In this document: piece after piece, positions 25,877-33,828 of the stretch | How the letters are laid out: each line of letters begins with the position of its first letter | Position numbering within the stretch: the first letter of the stretch is position 1 | DNA from: an uncultured cyanobacterium | Lineage (GTDB): Bacteria > Cyanobacteriota > Cyanobacteriia > PCC-6307 > Cyanobiaceae | Assembly: GCA_903823115.1 (NCBI GenBank) | Contig: CAIJRN010000034.1 | Location: forward strand, 62,001-126,000 | Direction of reading: 5' to 3' | Length of the DNA stretch: 64,000 nucleotides | Notes under the pieces: model-generated | Told to the model about the DNA's origin: nothing | Seen by the model: the letters and a program-made list of their open reading frames with translations, nothing else | The model's database searches: none | Made by a program: the position numbers and the translations under genes

Positions 25877-26175
25877 TACCTGCAAGGTCAATCAGCCGTG
25901 TGTTGCCTTGAACAGAGCAGCAGAGCGGATCTGGTCGATCTGAAGCAGACCTGGCATCAGCATCGGCCTGCAGGCGTTCACCGTTCGTTTGCTGCACTGG
26001 CCCGTTGGCTTCTGGTCAGGGGGCCTGGCAGCGGTTGAATGGATCCAGGCAACATCGTGCCGGCTTCGCCACCAGCCATGACGCGTTCCGCTCAGCAACA
26101 AGGCCAAAGGCACTCTCGCCAGCTTGAAGGCTGTCGGCCGAGTCGCAGTAAAAGATCGCTAGAATCGACGGATTA
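25877..26175. other. Intergenic region between the GH9 gene and the LuxR regulator
   Basis: About 300 bases with no gene I can support; short open frames here have no recognisable protein features. The promoters of both divergent genes must lie here or immediately beside it. Confidence 0.5.
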
Positions 26176-26187
26176 GTCAAGCTTGAC
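26176..26187. promoter_or_regulatory. 12-bp perfect palindrome at the start of the LuxR regulator gene
   Basis: GTCAAGCTTGAC ends two bases before the GTG start at 26190, where a ribosome-binding site would be expected. It may be an operator for autoregulation. A single 12-bp palindrome can also occur by chance. Confidence 0.35.
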
Positions 26188-26189
26188 CA

Positions 26190-26882
26190 GTGGATTTAAC
26201 TTATAAAATTCCGTCGTTGATTCAGAGTCGCAAAGTCATACTTGAGGCCATAGCCAGAAGCGGAAGCGAGCCCAGTGTCGCCATCGCCATGCAACGGGAA
26301 GAGCAGCTGCTTCCCTTGGTGATGGGTTTCAGGGATCCCAAGTTGATGCGCTATATGGGAACCGATGCCAGCAGCTGCCTTGGGGCCTTCAGCCAAAGGC
26401 CGATCGGTTTCCTGATCTGCACGGATCTCCTCGAGCAGGGCGACGGCTTTCACCTCTGCCAGGCCATCAAGACCATCAGCCCAGCCACCAAGACTCTGCT
26501 GATCTGCACGGGCCATCAGATTGACCAACGTGCTTTTGATGCCGATGAAATCAATGGCATCTTGTGCTATCAGGAACTGATTGAAGCCAGGGGCGTCCTC
26601 GGTGCCGCGATTCTGGCGGCCAGCGGCGGCAGGCGCTATCGCAGCCAGCGCATTCGCGACATCTCGGAAAAAACATCCAGCCTGGATCTCAAAGAGAGGG
26701 ACTACGACATTCTCCACTGCCTGGCCGATGGCATGAGCAATCGCGAAATTGCCGATGCCCTGCAGATCAGCGAACAGACAGCCAAAACTTATACCAAGCG
26801 CCTGATTGGCAATCTGAGCGCCAAGAACCGCCTCCATGCCCTGATTCTCGGCCTGCGCTACGGCCTCACCAGCATCCGCTGA
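26190..26882 (+). CDS. LuxR/NarL-family response regulator
   Basis: 230 residues from GTG 26190. Residues about 25-145 resemble a receiver domain (GFLICTDLLEQGDGFHLC at the usual phospho-Asp strand, then LLICTGHQ). The C-terminal LuxR HTH at about 165-225 reads LKERDYDILHCLADGMSNREIADALQI...KTYTKRLIGNLSAKNR. No histidine kinase gene is nearby. It is divergent from the GH9 gene with 379 bases between, so it is a candidate regulator of that cellulase by position only. The GTG start lacks a good Shine-Dalgarno; an internal ATG is possible. Confidence 0.82.
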   Translation: MDLTYKIPSLIQSRKVILEAIARSGSEPSVAIAMQREEQLLPLVMGFRDPKLMRYMGTDASSCLGAFSQRPIGFLICTDLLEQGDGFHLCQAIKTISPATKTLLICTGHQIDQRAFDADEINGILCYQELIEARGVLGAAILAASGGRRYRSQRIRDISEKTSSLDLKERDYDILHCLADGMSNREIADALQISEQTAKTYTKRLIGNLSAKNRLHALILGLRYGLTSIR

Positions 26883-26910
26883 GTGTCGGCCAGCGGGCCC
26901 AACGCCTGAA

Positions 26911-27504
26911 TCACACCTTGGCCAGGGTGACGCGCTCGGGCTGGTGTTGATACTTGCCGGAGCGATCCTGATAGGTGGTGTCGCAGGGATCCCCTTCGAA
27001 GAACAACAGCTGGCAGATGCCTTCGTTGGCGTAGATGCGGCAATCGGCGCCGGAGGAGTTGCTGAACTCCAGAGTCAGATGCCCCTCCCAGCCGGCTTCG
27101 GCGGGAGTGGTGTTGACGATGATGCCCAGGCGGGCATAGGTGCTCTTGCCCAGGCAGATCACCGTGATGTTGGTCGGCACCTTCATGTGCTCCAGGGCCA
27201 CGCCCAGGCCATAGGAATGGGCTGGCAGGATGAAATAGTCGCCGTCCTCGTCGACGTGCAGCGGCGCCGGCTCCAGATTGGCCGGATTGAACCGCTTCGG
27301 GTTCATCACCGTGCCGGGCACATGGCGGAAGATCAGAAACTCCTTGCTGGAGAGTCGCAGGTCGTAGCCGTAGGAGGAACAGCCGAAACTCAGCACCGGC
27401 CCGCTGCGGGCTTCGGGATCGAGATGGCGCACCAGGGTGGACTGGAAGGGCTCCAGCATGCCGGCGGCGGCCTGCTCCTTGATCCAGCGGTCGTTCTTGA
27501 GCAT
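26911..27504 (-). CDS. dcd: dCTP deaminase
   Basis: 197 residues, full length. HSYGLGVALEHMKVP near 107 and TPAEAGWEGHLTLEFSNSS near 138-156 are conserved active-site regions of the dUTPase-like trimer, with Glu in LEFSN as catalytic base. It converts dCTP to dUTP, leading through dUMP to thymidylate; this fits the use of ThyX rather than ThyA in this genome. Confidence 0.94.
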   Translation of the reverse strand: MLKNDRWIKEQAAAGMLEPFQSTLVRHLDPEARSGPVLSFGCSSYGYDLRLSSKEFLIFRHVPGTVMNPKRFNPANLEPAPLHVDEDGDYFILPAHSYGLGVALEHMKVPTNITVICLGKSTYARLGIIVNTTPAEAGWEGHLTLEFSNSSGADCRIYANEGICQLLFFEGDPCDTTYQDRSGKYQHQPERVTLAKV

Positions 27505-27536
27505 CGGCGTGGAGAGAGGACGGCCGGCAGGAGTGC

Positions 27537-28271
27537 CTAGGGGGCGCGGCGCAGCTGGGTGACCTGATCCGCCATCGCCATCAGCGCCGCTGGCATCGAG
27601 GGTCCCGTCAGGATGACATCCAGCTGGGCGGGCCTCCGCTCCAGGGTGGCGGTGACGTCATCCGCCGCCAGATAGCCCAGCTCGATCGCCAGGCCCAGCT
27701 CATCGAGCACCATCAGATCCACCGAACCCTCCAGCAGACAGGTGCGGCTGTAGGCCCAGACCTCGGCCACGGCCTCCAGGGTCTGGGCCAGGGCTGAGGC
27801 CGTCGCCAGTTCCCCGTCAGCGGCCTCATGGGGGCTCACCAGCCCAGCACTGGCCACGCCAGCACTGGCCACGCCGCCGCTGCCGGCTTCAGGCCGATAC
27901 GTGCTGGGCTGAAGCGGGGAGAGCGTCAACGGGGTATCGATGCACTGCAGGGTGGCGGGCCGCAGCCACTCCAGCCGGCCGCACAGGCGCAGGCTGCCGG
28001 CCACCCCCTGATCGACCCCCCCCTTGAGGAACTGGCTCACCAGCACCCGACTGCCCAGACCGGCCGTACGCAGGGCCTGGCTGAACACCGTCGCGAAACT
28101 GCCCCGGAAGGGGGCGGTATGGATCTGCAACAGGCCTTCCGCCTGGGGCACCAGGCGCGGGGGCGGCAGCGGCGCCGGCAGATGGGCCGGCCCTCCATGG
28201 GCGGAGGACTCAAGCCGACCAGCAGCGGAAGGCCTCGGGCTCTGGCGATGGCTGGCGAGGCTGACGGTCAT
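27537..28271 (-). CDS. CobO/BtuR-like P-loop family protein with degenerate P-loop
   Basis: 244 residues from ATG 28271. The fold matches cob(I)alamin adenosyltransferase ([12 protein letters not shown], then [17 protein letters not shown] for the Walker B side). The P-loop position reads [17 protein letters not shown], without the GKGKT-type lysine-threonine of CobO. Picocyanobacterial relatives share such wording, so it may be a non-catalytic or divergent member. A small tandem repeat encodes [11 protein letters not shown] near 152-165. ATG 28271 was picked because the 140 residues upstream in frame do not resemble the family. Confidence 0.75.
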   Translation of the reverse strand: MTVSLASHRQSPRPSAAGRLESSAHGGPAHLPAPLPPPRLVPQAEGLLQIHTAPFRGSFATVFSQALRTAGLGSRVLVSQFLKGGVDQGVAGSLRLCGRLEWLRPATLQCIDTPLTLSPLQPSTYRPEAGSGGVASAGVASAGLVSPHEAADGELATASALAQTLEAVAEVWAYSRTCLLEGSVDLMVLDELGLAIELGYLAADDVTATLERRPAQLDVILTGPSMPAALMAMADQVTQLRRAP

Positions 28272-28458
28272 GGCGATGCTGTTCACAGACCTGGGACGCA
28301 AGGGCAAGGCGGGCCTGCCGGTGGTCCCGATGGCGAATGTAGCGGCATCGACAAGCCGCGCACACCACCAGTGGTGCAAACAGACGTACCACTGCCGGGG
28401 CCTAGCCTGCTGCCGGCGCGCCTTTGGCCGCCCCATTCCCCTGTGTTGCCGCGCCGCC

Positions 28459-29244
28459 GTGACCTCCAGCCCCGATGCCAACCTGCGGCGCGATGGCCGC
28501 ACGGCCACGAGCCAACGTCCCGTCCGGTTCCAGTGGGATCCGATGGGCTTCGCCCTCAGTTCGGTGCTGATCGCCACGGGGCAGACGCGGGTGCTCTGCA
28601 GCGTCTGCGTGCAGGAGGAGGTGCCCCGTTGGCGACGGGGCAGCGGTAGTGGCTGGCTCAGCGCCGAATACCGCCTGCTGCCGGCCTCCACCCCCAGCCG
28701 TCAGTCCAGGGAGCTGATGAAGCTCTCAGGGCGTACCCAGGAAATCCAGCGCCTGATCGGCCGCAGCCTGCGGGCCGCCCTTGATCTCGAGGCCCTGGGC
28801 GAGCGCACCTTGCTGGTGGATTGCGATGTGCTGCAGGCCGATGCCGGCACCCGTACGGCCTCGATCACCGGTGCCTGGGTCGCCCTGGCGGCGGCGATCG
28901 AACGGCTGCAGCGCCAGCAACTGCTGAGCGGCTCGCCCCTGAAGCAGCAGGTGACGGCCATCTCGGTGGGCCTGGTGGAGGGCGCGGCCTTGCTGGATCT
29001 CGACTACAGCGAAGACAGCCGGGCTGAGGTGGATCTGAATGTGGTCATGGACGATCAGCTGCGGCTGCTGGAAATCCAGGGCACTGCCGAAGGGGCTCCG
29101 TTCAGCCGCAGCCAGCTGGATGCGCTGCTGGATCTGGCCGATGGCGGCATCCGCAGCCTGCAGCAGGCCCAGCGCCAGGCTCTCGCCGTGGCTCCTGCCG
29201 GGCCCCCGGCAGGGTCGGAGCCGCTGGCGGGCGGGGCCGCTTGA
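28459..29244 (+). CDS. rph: Ribonuclease PH
   Basis: 261 residues from GTG 28459. Conserved blocks: [13 protein letters not shown] at the start, the phosphate/substrate region [20 protein letters not shown] near 93-112, and [20 protein letters not shown] near 125-144. It trims tRNA 3' ends phosphorolytically. The frame is open far upstream across the divergent CobO-like gene, but that part does not match the family. ntcA follows on the same strand. Confidence 0.93.
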   Translation: MTSSPDANLRRDGRTATSQRPVRFQWDPMGFALSSVLIATGQTRVLCSVCVQEEVPRWRRGSGSGWLSAEYRLLPASTPSRQSRELMKLSGRTQEIQRLIGRSLRAALDLEALGERTLLVDCDVLQADAGTRTASITGAWVALAAAIERLQRQQLLSGSPLKQQVTAISVGLVEGAALLDLDYSEDSRAEVDLNVVMDDQLRLLEIQGTAEGAPFSRSQLDALLDLADGGIRSLQQAQRQALAVAPAGPPAGSEPLAGGAA

Positions 29245-29350
29245 GGCGCCAGACTGTGCCCTGGCGAACTGTGCCGTGGTAAACAGTGTGGATTGCTACA
29301 AGCCGGGGGGCAACCGCTCCTTAGCTTCCAAATCAACTCGGCAGCCCGTC

Positions 29351-30091
29351 ATGGTCGGCGCCACACGCGGATTCAGCCGTTACGCCAGCACCCCGTCGAC
29401 GGGGGCCCCGGGAGCGGTGGCGTCCATCGGCAGCGCCGCCACGGCAGGGCCCACCCTGATGGAGGTGATTCGCGGCCTCTCCGGCAGCAACGTCGAAACC
29501 ATCGAACGGGGCAAGACGATTTTTTTCCCCGGCGATCCGGCCGAACGGGTGTATCTGCTGCGCCGCGGCGCCGTACGCCTGTCCCGGGTCTATGAATCGG
29601 GGGAAGAGATCACCGTGGCCCTGCTGCGCGAGAACAGCCTGTTCGGCGTGCTCTCCCTGCTCACCGGTCAGCGCTCCGATCGCTTTTATCACGCCATCGC
29701 CTTCACCCGCGTCGAGATGGTGACGGCGCCGGCCACCTCAGTGCGGCGGGCGATCGAGCAGGACGCCAGTGTCGGGCTGCTGCTGCTGCAGGGGCTCTCC
29801 TCCCGCATCCTGCAGACGGAGACCATGATCGAAACCCTCACCCACCGGGACATGTCCTCACGGCTGGTGAGCTTCCTGCTGGTGCTCTGCCGCGATTTCG
29901 GCGTGCCCAGCAGCGAGGGCATCACGATCGATCTGCGCCTTTCTCACCAGGCGATCGCCGAGGCGATCGGCTCCACCCGTGTCACGATCACGCGCCTGCT
30001 CGGCGATCTGCGCAATGAAGGTCTGGTTCAGATCGATCGCAAGAAAATCACCGTGTTCGATCCCATCGCTCTGGCCAAGCGCTTCAGCTGA
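29351..30091 (+). CDS. ntcA: Global nitrogen regulator NtcA (CRP/FNR family)
   Basis: 246 residues from ATG 29351; roughly 20 residues longer at the N-terminus than many NtcA proteins. The effector-binding beta-roll spans about 45-160 ([20 protein letters not shown]). The C-terminal helix-turn-helix reads [25 protein letters not shown], the NtcA recognition helix. NtcA senses 2-oxoglutarate and activates nitrogen-assimilation promoters with GTA-N8-TAC sites. I do not see a canonical site in the short region upstream. Confidence 0.96.
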   Translation: MVGATRGFSRYASTPSTGAPGAVASIGSAATAGPTLMEVIRGLSGSNVETIERGKTIFFPGDPAERVYLLRRGAVRLSRVYESGEEITVALLRENSLFGVLSLLTGQRSDRFYHAIAFTRVEMVTAPATSVRRAIEQDASVGLLLLQGLSSRILQTETMIETLTHRDMSSRLVSFLLVLCRDFGVPSSEGITIDLRLSHQAIAEAIGSTRVTITRLLGDLRNEGLVQIDRKKITVFDPIALAKRFS

Positions 30092-30169
30092 GTTCAGCTT
30101 CCAGAGCCGCACCCCCTCGGGCCAGAACGGCACGGCCATGACGATACTGAGACGTTCCGGGAGCGTGGC

Positions 30170-31426
30170 GTGTCGGCCTGGCTGCTGATCCTGACCTTGC
30201 TGATTCTCGGGGGTGTGCTGTCCACCCTCGGCGATCGACTGGGGACCCAGGTGGGGAAGGCACGGTTGAGGCTGTTCGGGCTCAGGCCGAAGAACACCGC
30301 CGTGGTGATCACCGCTCTCACCGGCGCCCTGATCAGTGCCCTGTCCCTCGGACTGATGCTGCTGGTCAGCGAGCGCCTGCGGGTGGGTCTGTTCGAACTC
30401 GACCAGATCCAGGCGCGGCTGCGGGACAGCCGCAGCGCCCTGCGCCAGAGCCAGGTCGCTCTGGACCGCAGCCGCGGCGAACTCAGCCGGGCGGAGCTGG
30501 GCCGCACCCAGGCGATCGCCGGCCGCCAGCGGGCTCTCGACAGCCAGCACAAGGCGGAGGGCCAGCTCAAGGCGGCCGAGTCGCGGATCGCGGCCCTGCG
30601 GCGGGAACTGCAACCCCTGCAACTGGAACGCAGCCGCCTGGAGAGCGAGCGCCTGCGGCTCAGTCGCGAGGTCAGGGGGCGGGATGCGGAAATCCGCCGC
30701 ACCGAAGCCGAACTGGCCAGCGTGCGCCAGCGGATCGCTGCGGGCGAGAAGGAACTCAAGGGTCTTGAGGGCAACGTGATCGCCTTGCGCCGCGGCGACG
30801 TGGTGATCGCCAGCGGCCAGCCCCTGGCCACCGCCAAGGTGAAGCTCGACAAATCCAGCCAGGCTCAGGCGGTGATCGAGGCCCTGCTGCAGCAGGCCAA
30901 CCTGACGGCTTTCCAAAGGCTGCTGCCCGATCAGAAGCCGGACCGCCAGATCCTGCTGGTGCCCCGCAATGACATCGAACGGCTCAAGACCCTGCTGGCC
31001 AAGCCCGGCACCTGGGTGGTGAGCATCCGCTCGGCGGCCAACGTGCTGCGGGGTGAGCAACGGGTGCTGGCCTTCCCGGATCTGCGACCCAATCGCCAGG
31101 TGGTGCGCAAGGGCGAGGTGCTCTCCCGCACCACGTTGGAAGGCGATGCCAGGGGTGCGGAGGTGGTGCGCAGCCGGCTGAATCTGCTGCTGGCCGCCGC
31201 CTTCGCTCGAGCCCAGCGTCAGGGCACCCTGGTGGACGGCCTCCAGTTCGACGTCAACGACTTCAACGAGCTCGGCCGGGCCCTGGCAGATCGGCCAGCC
31301 GGCCAGGAGGCCACCCTGGAGGCCACGGCCCGTGGCAACGCCGATACTCCCGATCCGATCGTGGTCGATCTGCACTGGCTGACCTCGGGCAAGGGCAGTG
31401 ATCAACGCCGCGAACGGCAGCCATGA
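30170..31426 (+). CDS. DUF3084 membrane protein with long coiled coil
   Basis: 418 residues from GTG 30170. Two N-terminal membrane helices (about 3-21 and 41-65) are followed by an Arg/Leu/Glu-rich coiled coil at about 70-200 and a globular C-terminal half with VIASGQPLATAKV and LVPRNDIERLK. This is the cyanobacterial DUF3084 architecture; function is unknown, probably at the cell envelope. The last four bases overlap the start of the next gene (ATGA), indicating coupling. Confidence 0.85.
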   Translation: MSAWLLILTLLILGGVLSTLGDRLGTQVGKARLRLFGLRPKNTAVVITALTGALISALSLGLMLLVSERLRVGLFELDQIQARLRDSRSALRQSQVALDRSRGELSRAELGRTQAIAGRQRALDSQHKAEGQLKAAESRIAALRRELQPLQLERSRLESERLRLSREVRGRDAEIRRTEAELASVRQRIAAGEKELKGLEGNVIALRRGDVVIASGQPLATAKVKLDKSSQAQAVIEALLQQANLTAFQRLLPDQKPDRQILLVPRNDIERLKTLLAKPGTWVVSIRSAANVLRGEQRVLAFPDLRPNRQVVRKGEVLSRTTLEGDARGAEVVRSRLNLLLAAAFARAQRQGTLVDGLQFDVNDFNELGRALADRPAGQEATLEATARGNADTPDPIVVDLHWLTSGKGSDQRRERQP

Positions 31427-31899
31427 GCCCCGTCGTCCGAGTGCCCGGCCCTGGGCCGCTGGCCGGTCTCGATCCAGGCCGCAGCAAATGCGGCCTGGTG
31501 CTCACCGACCCGGAGCGCCAGCAGATCGTCATCGCCGGCGTGCTGCCTCCCGAACAAGCCCTGGAGCTGCTGGGATGCTGGCAAGGCGGCGTCGGTCTGG
31601 CCGCGGTGGTGCTGGGCAATGGCACCGGCTCGGGTTTCTGGCAGCAACGGCTGGAACCGGGCCTGCTGGTCCTGCCGGTGGAGGAACGGGGCAGCACCCT
31701 GGCCGCCAGGGAGCGCTACTGGCAGTTGCACCCGGTCCGCGGCTGGCGCCGTCTGCTGCCCGAGGGTCTGCGCCAGCCCCCCCGGGACTGGGACGATGTG
31801 GTGGCCCAGCTGCTGCTGGAGCGCTGGCTGGGTCACCCCCTGATCCGCCCTGCGACCCTGGTCGAGCCTCAGAAGCTGGCGCGCACCGTGAAGGCGTAG
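31423..31899 (+). CDS. YqgF/RuvX-like RNase H-fold nuclease
   Basis: 158 residues. The first strand LAGLDPGRSKCGLVLTD carries the catalytic Asp of the YqgF fold. VEERGSTLAARERYWQLHP and WDDVVAQLLLERWL supply the further acidic positions of this cyanobacterial subgroup. Canonical YqgF matures the 5' end of 16S rRNA; a RuvC-like resolvase role is the older proposal. Cotranscribed with the DUF3084 gene. Confidence 0.8.
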   Translation: MSPVVRVPGPGPLAGLDPGRSKCGLVLTDPERQQIVIAGVLPPEQALELLGCWQGGVGLAAVVLGNGTGSGFWQQRLEPGLLVLPVEERGSTLAARERYWQLHPVRGWRRLLPEGLRQPPRDWDDVVAQLLLERWLGHPLIRPATLVEPQKLARTVKA

Positions 31900-32126
31900 T
31901 CGCCGCCGGCTTCCAGCTGGTAATCGGCCTGGAGCAGAAAGCGCAGCAGGGCGTCCTGAATCAGGGCCCGTCCCAGTGAGGGCTCGACGCTCAGTTCGCC
32001 GCGATCGAAGGCCCAGCGAAAACTCCACTGGAAGCCACCGGCGCTCACCTCCCCCTCCAGCAGGCAGGGACTGAAGCTCTGGCGCAGCACCCGCAGCCTG
32101 GCCGTGGTGGTCGGTAGACGGCTCAT
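31869..32126 (-). CDS. DUF3146 family protein
   Basis: 85 residues, matching the small cyanobacterial DUF3146 family (EGEVSAGGFQWSFRWAFDRGEL, interrupted here as pieces, and GRALIQDALLRFLLQADYQLEAGGDY near 52-77). No known function. Its ATG overlaps the pth stop (ATGA), so it is translated with pth. Its 3' end overlaps the convergent YqgF-like gene by 31 bases. Confidence 0.8.
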   Translation of the reverse strand: MSRLPTTTARLRVLRQSFSPCLLEGEVSAGGFQWSFRWAFDRGELSVEPSLGRALIQDALLRFLLQADYQLEAGGDYAFTVRASF

Positions 32127-32740
32127 GCTCCTGAGGATGCCGCCACGCCGGCCCGAAAACTGTTCAGCCGGTTGCCGGCCCGCTCCAGGCCCGAACGGCG
32201 GATCAGGTCGATCCCGGCTGCCACCTCCACCAACACGGCCTCCAGCAACGGCCGCTCCTCGGCCGAAAAGCGGCCCAGCACATGGGACACCGTGCGCTCG
32301 CGGCGCTCCTGGGGGTTGTCAGCGGGGGCACCGATGCCGATGCGCAGCCGGGGGAAGTCCTGGGTGCCGAGATGCTGGATGGTGCTGCGCAGCCCGTTAT
32401 GGCCGCCGGCGCTGCCCGAGGCCCGCAGGCGCAGCCGGCCCAGGGGCAGGTCCATGTCATCCACCAGCACCAGCATCTGGCCGGGGCTGAGGCGGTACCA
32501 GTCGAGGGCGGAGCGAATCGAGCGGCCGCTCTCGTTCATGTAGGTCTGGGGCATCAGCAAGCGCAGACGCTGCTCACCACTGCCGATCTCGGCGAGCTGG
32601 CCCTGCAGGCGGGCCTGCAGGCGGAAGGGGGCTGGGGCGGCTGCCGCCAGGCGCTCCAGCACCATGAAGCCGACGTTGTGACGGGTGTCGGCATAGCGAT
32701 CGCCGGGATTGCCAAGTCCAACCAGCAGTTGCAGATCCAC
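32123..32740 (-). CDS. pth: Peptidyl-tRNA hydrolase
   Basis: 205 residues from GTG 32740. VGLGNPGDRYADTRHNVGFM near 7-26 holds the catalytic His, and VDDMDLPLGRLRLR then SAGGHNGLRS near 95-118 hold the Asp and substrate-binding residues. It frees tRNA from prematurely released peptidyl-tRNA. It lies downstream of tatA with 19 bases between and upstream of DUF3146. Confidence 0.95.
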   Translation of the reverse strand: MDLQLLVGLGNPGDRYADTRHNVGFMVLERLAAAAPAPFRLQARLQGQLAEIGSGEQRLRLLMPQTYMNESGRSIRSALDWYRLSPGQMLVLVDDMDLPLGRLRLRASGSAGGHNGLRSTIQHLGTQDFPRLRIGIGAPADNPQERRERTVSHVLGRFSAEERPLLEAVLVEVAAGIDLIRRSGLERAGNRLNSFRAGVAASSGA

Positions 32741-32759
32741 GCGGGGTTGAGCGAGCCTT

Positions 32760-33086
32760 TCAGCCGAGAGTTTCGGCAGGCTGGGGGCTCACCTCGACAG
32801 GAGTGTTGGAGGCCTCGATCGCTGTCGCTGCGTGCTCCGTCGCCGCGTCGTCCGTCGCCGCGTCGTGAGTGGCAGGGAGGGAGGTTGCAGCGGTTGTGGT
32901 CGCCACATCCGAGGTGGCGATGGCGCTGCGGAACTCCTGCTCGAATTCCTGGGAGGCCGACTGGAAACCCCTGAGGGTGCGTCCCAGGGTCTTGCCGAGC
33001 TCAGGCAGGCGCTTGGGCCCGAAGACCAGCAGGCCGATGGCGGCGATAACCGCCATCTCGGGGAGTCCGATGCCGAAGATGTTCAT
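32760..33086 (-). CDS. tatA: Twin-arginine translocase subunit TatA/E
   Basis: 108 residues. The N-terminal membrane helix and hinge read FGIGLPEMAVIAAIGLLVFG then PKRLPELGKTLGRTLRGF, the TatA amphipathic helix. The tail from about residue 60 is Ala/Thr/Asp/Glu-rich with recurring AAT/ATD units and has no fold. It forms the Tat pore for folded proteins, including thylakoid Rieske protein. Next to psbH, the usual picocyanobacterial order. Confidence 0.93.
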   Translation of the reverse strand: MNIFGIGLPEMAVIAAIGLLVFGPKRLPELGKTLGRTLRGFQSASQEFEQEFRSAIATSDVATTTAATSLPATHDAATDDAATEHAATAIEASNTPVEVSPQPAETLG

Positions 33087-33116
33087 GGGGTTGCTGGTGC
33101 GGAAACCGCCGAGGGA

Positions 33117-33317
33117 TCAGCCGAAGCCGTTCCAGTTGACGGTGATGCCCTCGAGCAGCAGGGACTTGTTGTACAGCTGCAGGATCACCAGCAGGAAGAC
33201 CAGGAACAGGGCCATGAAGATTCCCATCACCGGCGTGGTGCCCCAACCGGGGACAACCTTGCCGTATTCGGAGTTCAGTGGACGCAGGATGTCTCCCAGG
33301 CGGGTGCGTTGAGCCAT
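33117..33317 (-). CDS. psbH: Photosystem II protein H
   Basis: 66 residues. It opens [20 protein letters not shown] and has one helix (about 29-49) ending in the conserved [13 protein letters not shown]. PsbH is a single-span PSII subunit needed for CP47 assembly. It is divergent from psbN across 142 bases. Confidence 0.96.
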   Translation of the reverse strand: MAQRTRLGDILRPLNSEYGKVVPGWGTTPVMGIFMALFLVFLLVILQLYNKSLLLEGITVNWNGFG

Positions 33318-33459
33318 GGCAGATCGGTGCTCTCGAGCCGAAGATCGTTCTGGCTACTGTAAGGGCCTTGCAGGCCGCACCGAGGCGGGCTGTCGAGAGT
33401 TGTGACGCAGCCTCCCCTGCGCACCCCGGCCACCTCGCGTCCCGCCCTCTTTCTCCTCC

Positions 33460-33609
33460 ATGGATCCCTCCACCAGCGGCTCCCCTGCCCTCTCCGTTGC
33501 GATCGCCGTTCTGGCGGTGCTGCTGGCCCTCACCGGCTTCGGGGTCTACACGGCCTTCGGCCCCCCCTCCAAGCAGCTCACCGACCCCTTCGACGACCAC
33601 GAGGACTGA
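33460..33609 (+). CDS. psbN: PsbN (PSII assembly factor)
   Basis: 49 residues, too short for most gene finders. One helix (about 12-32, SVAIAVLAVLLALTGFGVY) is followed by the invariant TAFGPPSKQLTDPFDDHED. Opposite strand to psbH, as in all cyanobacteria and plastids. PsbN assists early PSII assembly and is not a PSII subunit. Confidence 0.96.
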   Translation: MDPSTSGSPALSVAIAVLAVLLALTGFGVYTAFGPPSKQLTDPFDDHED

Positions 33610-33828
33610 AAAAGGCAGCGAGCCAGCCCTGTCAAGTCAGGGCAGCGCTGGCCAACCTCTTTGGTTCTGCCGGATCGGACGACTCGGATCCCATGCCCGC
33701 ACGGCGCCCAGAGGCCATCCACGGCGCTGTCCAGAGCTCGCCGGGCGGCCTGCTGTAGGGGTTGGCATCAACCTCTGCAGCGCCAGAGAACTGCCGCCGG
33801 AATGAGACCAGCTGCGAGGGCTGCCGGC

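Noticed and set aside
29245-29350. NtcA autoregulatory site upstream of ntcA
   Set aside because: GTA and TAC triplets are present (near 29279-29300) but 15 bases apart rather than 8, so this is not a canonical site.
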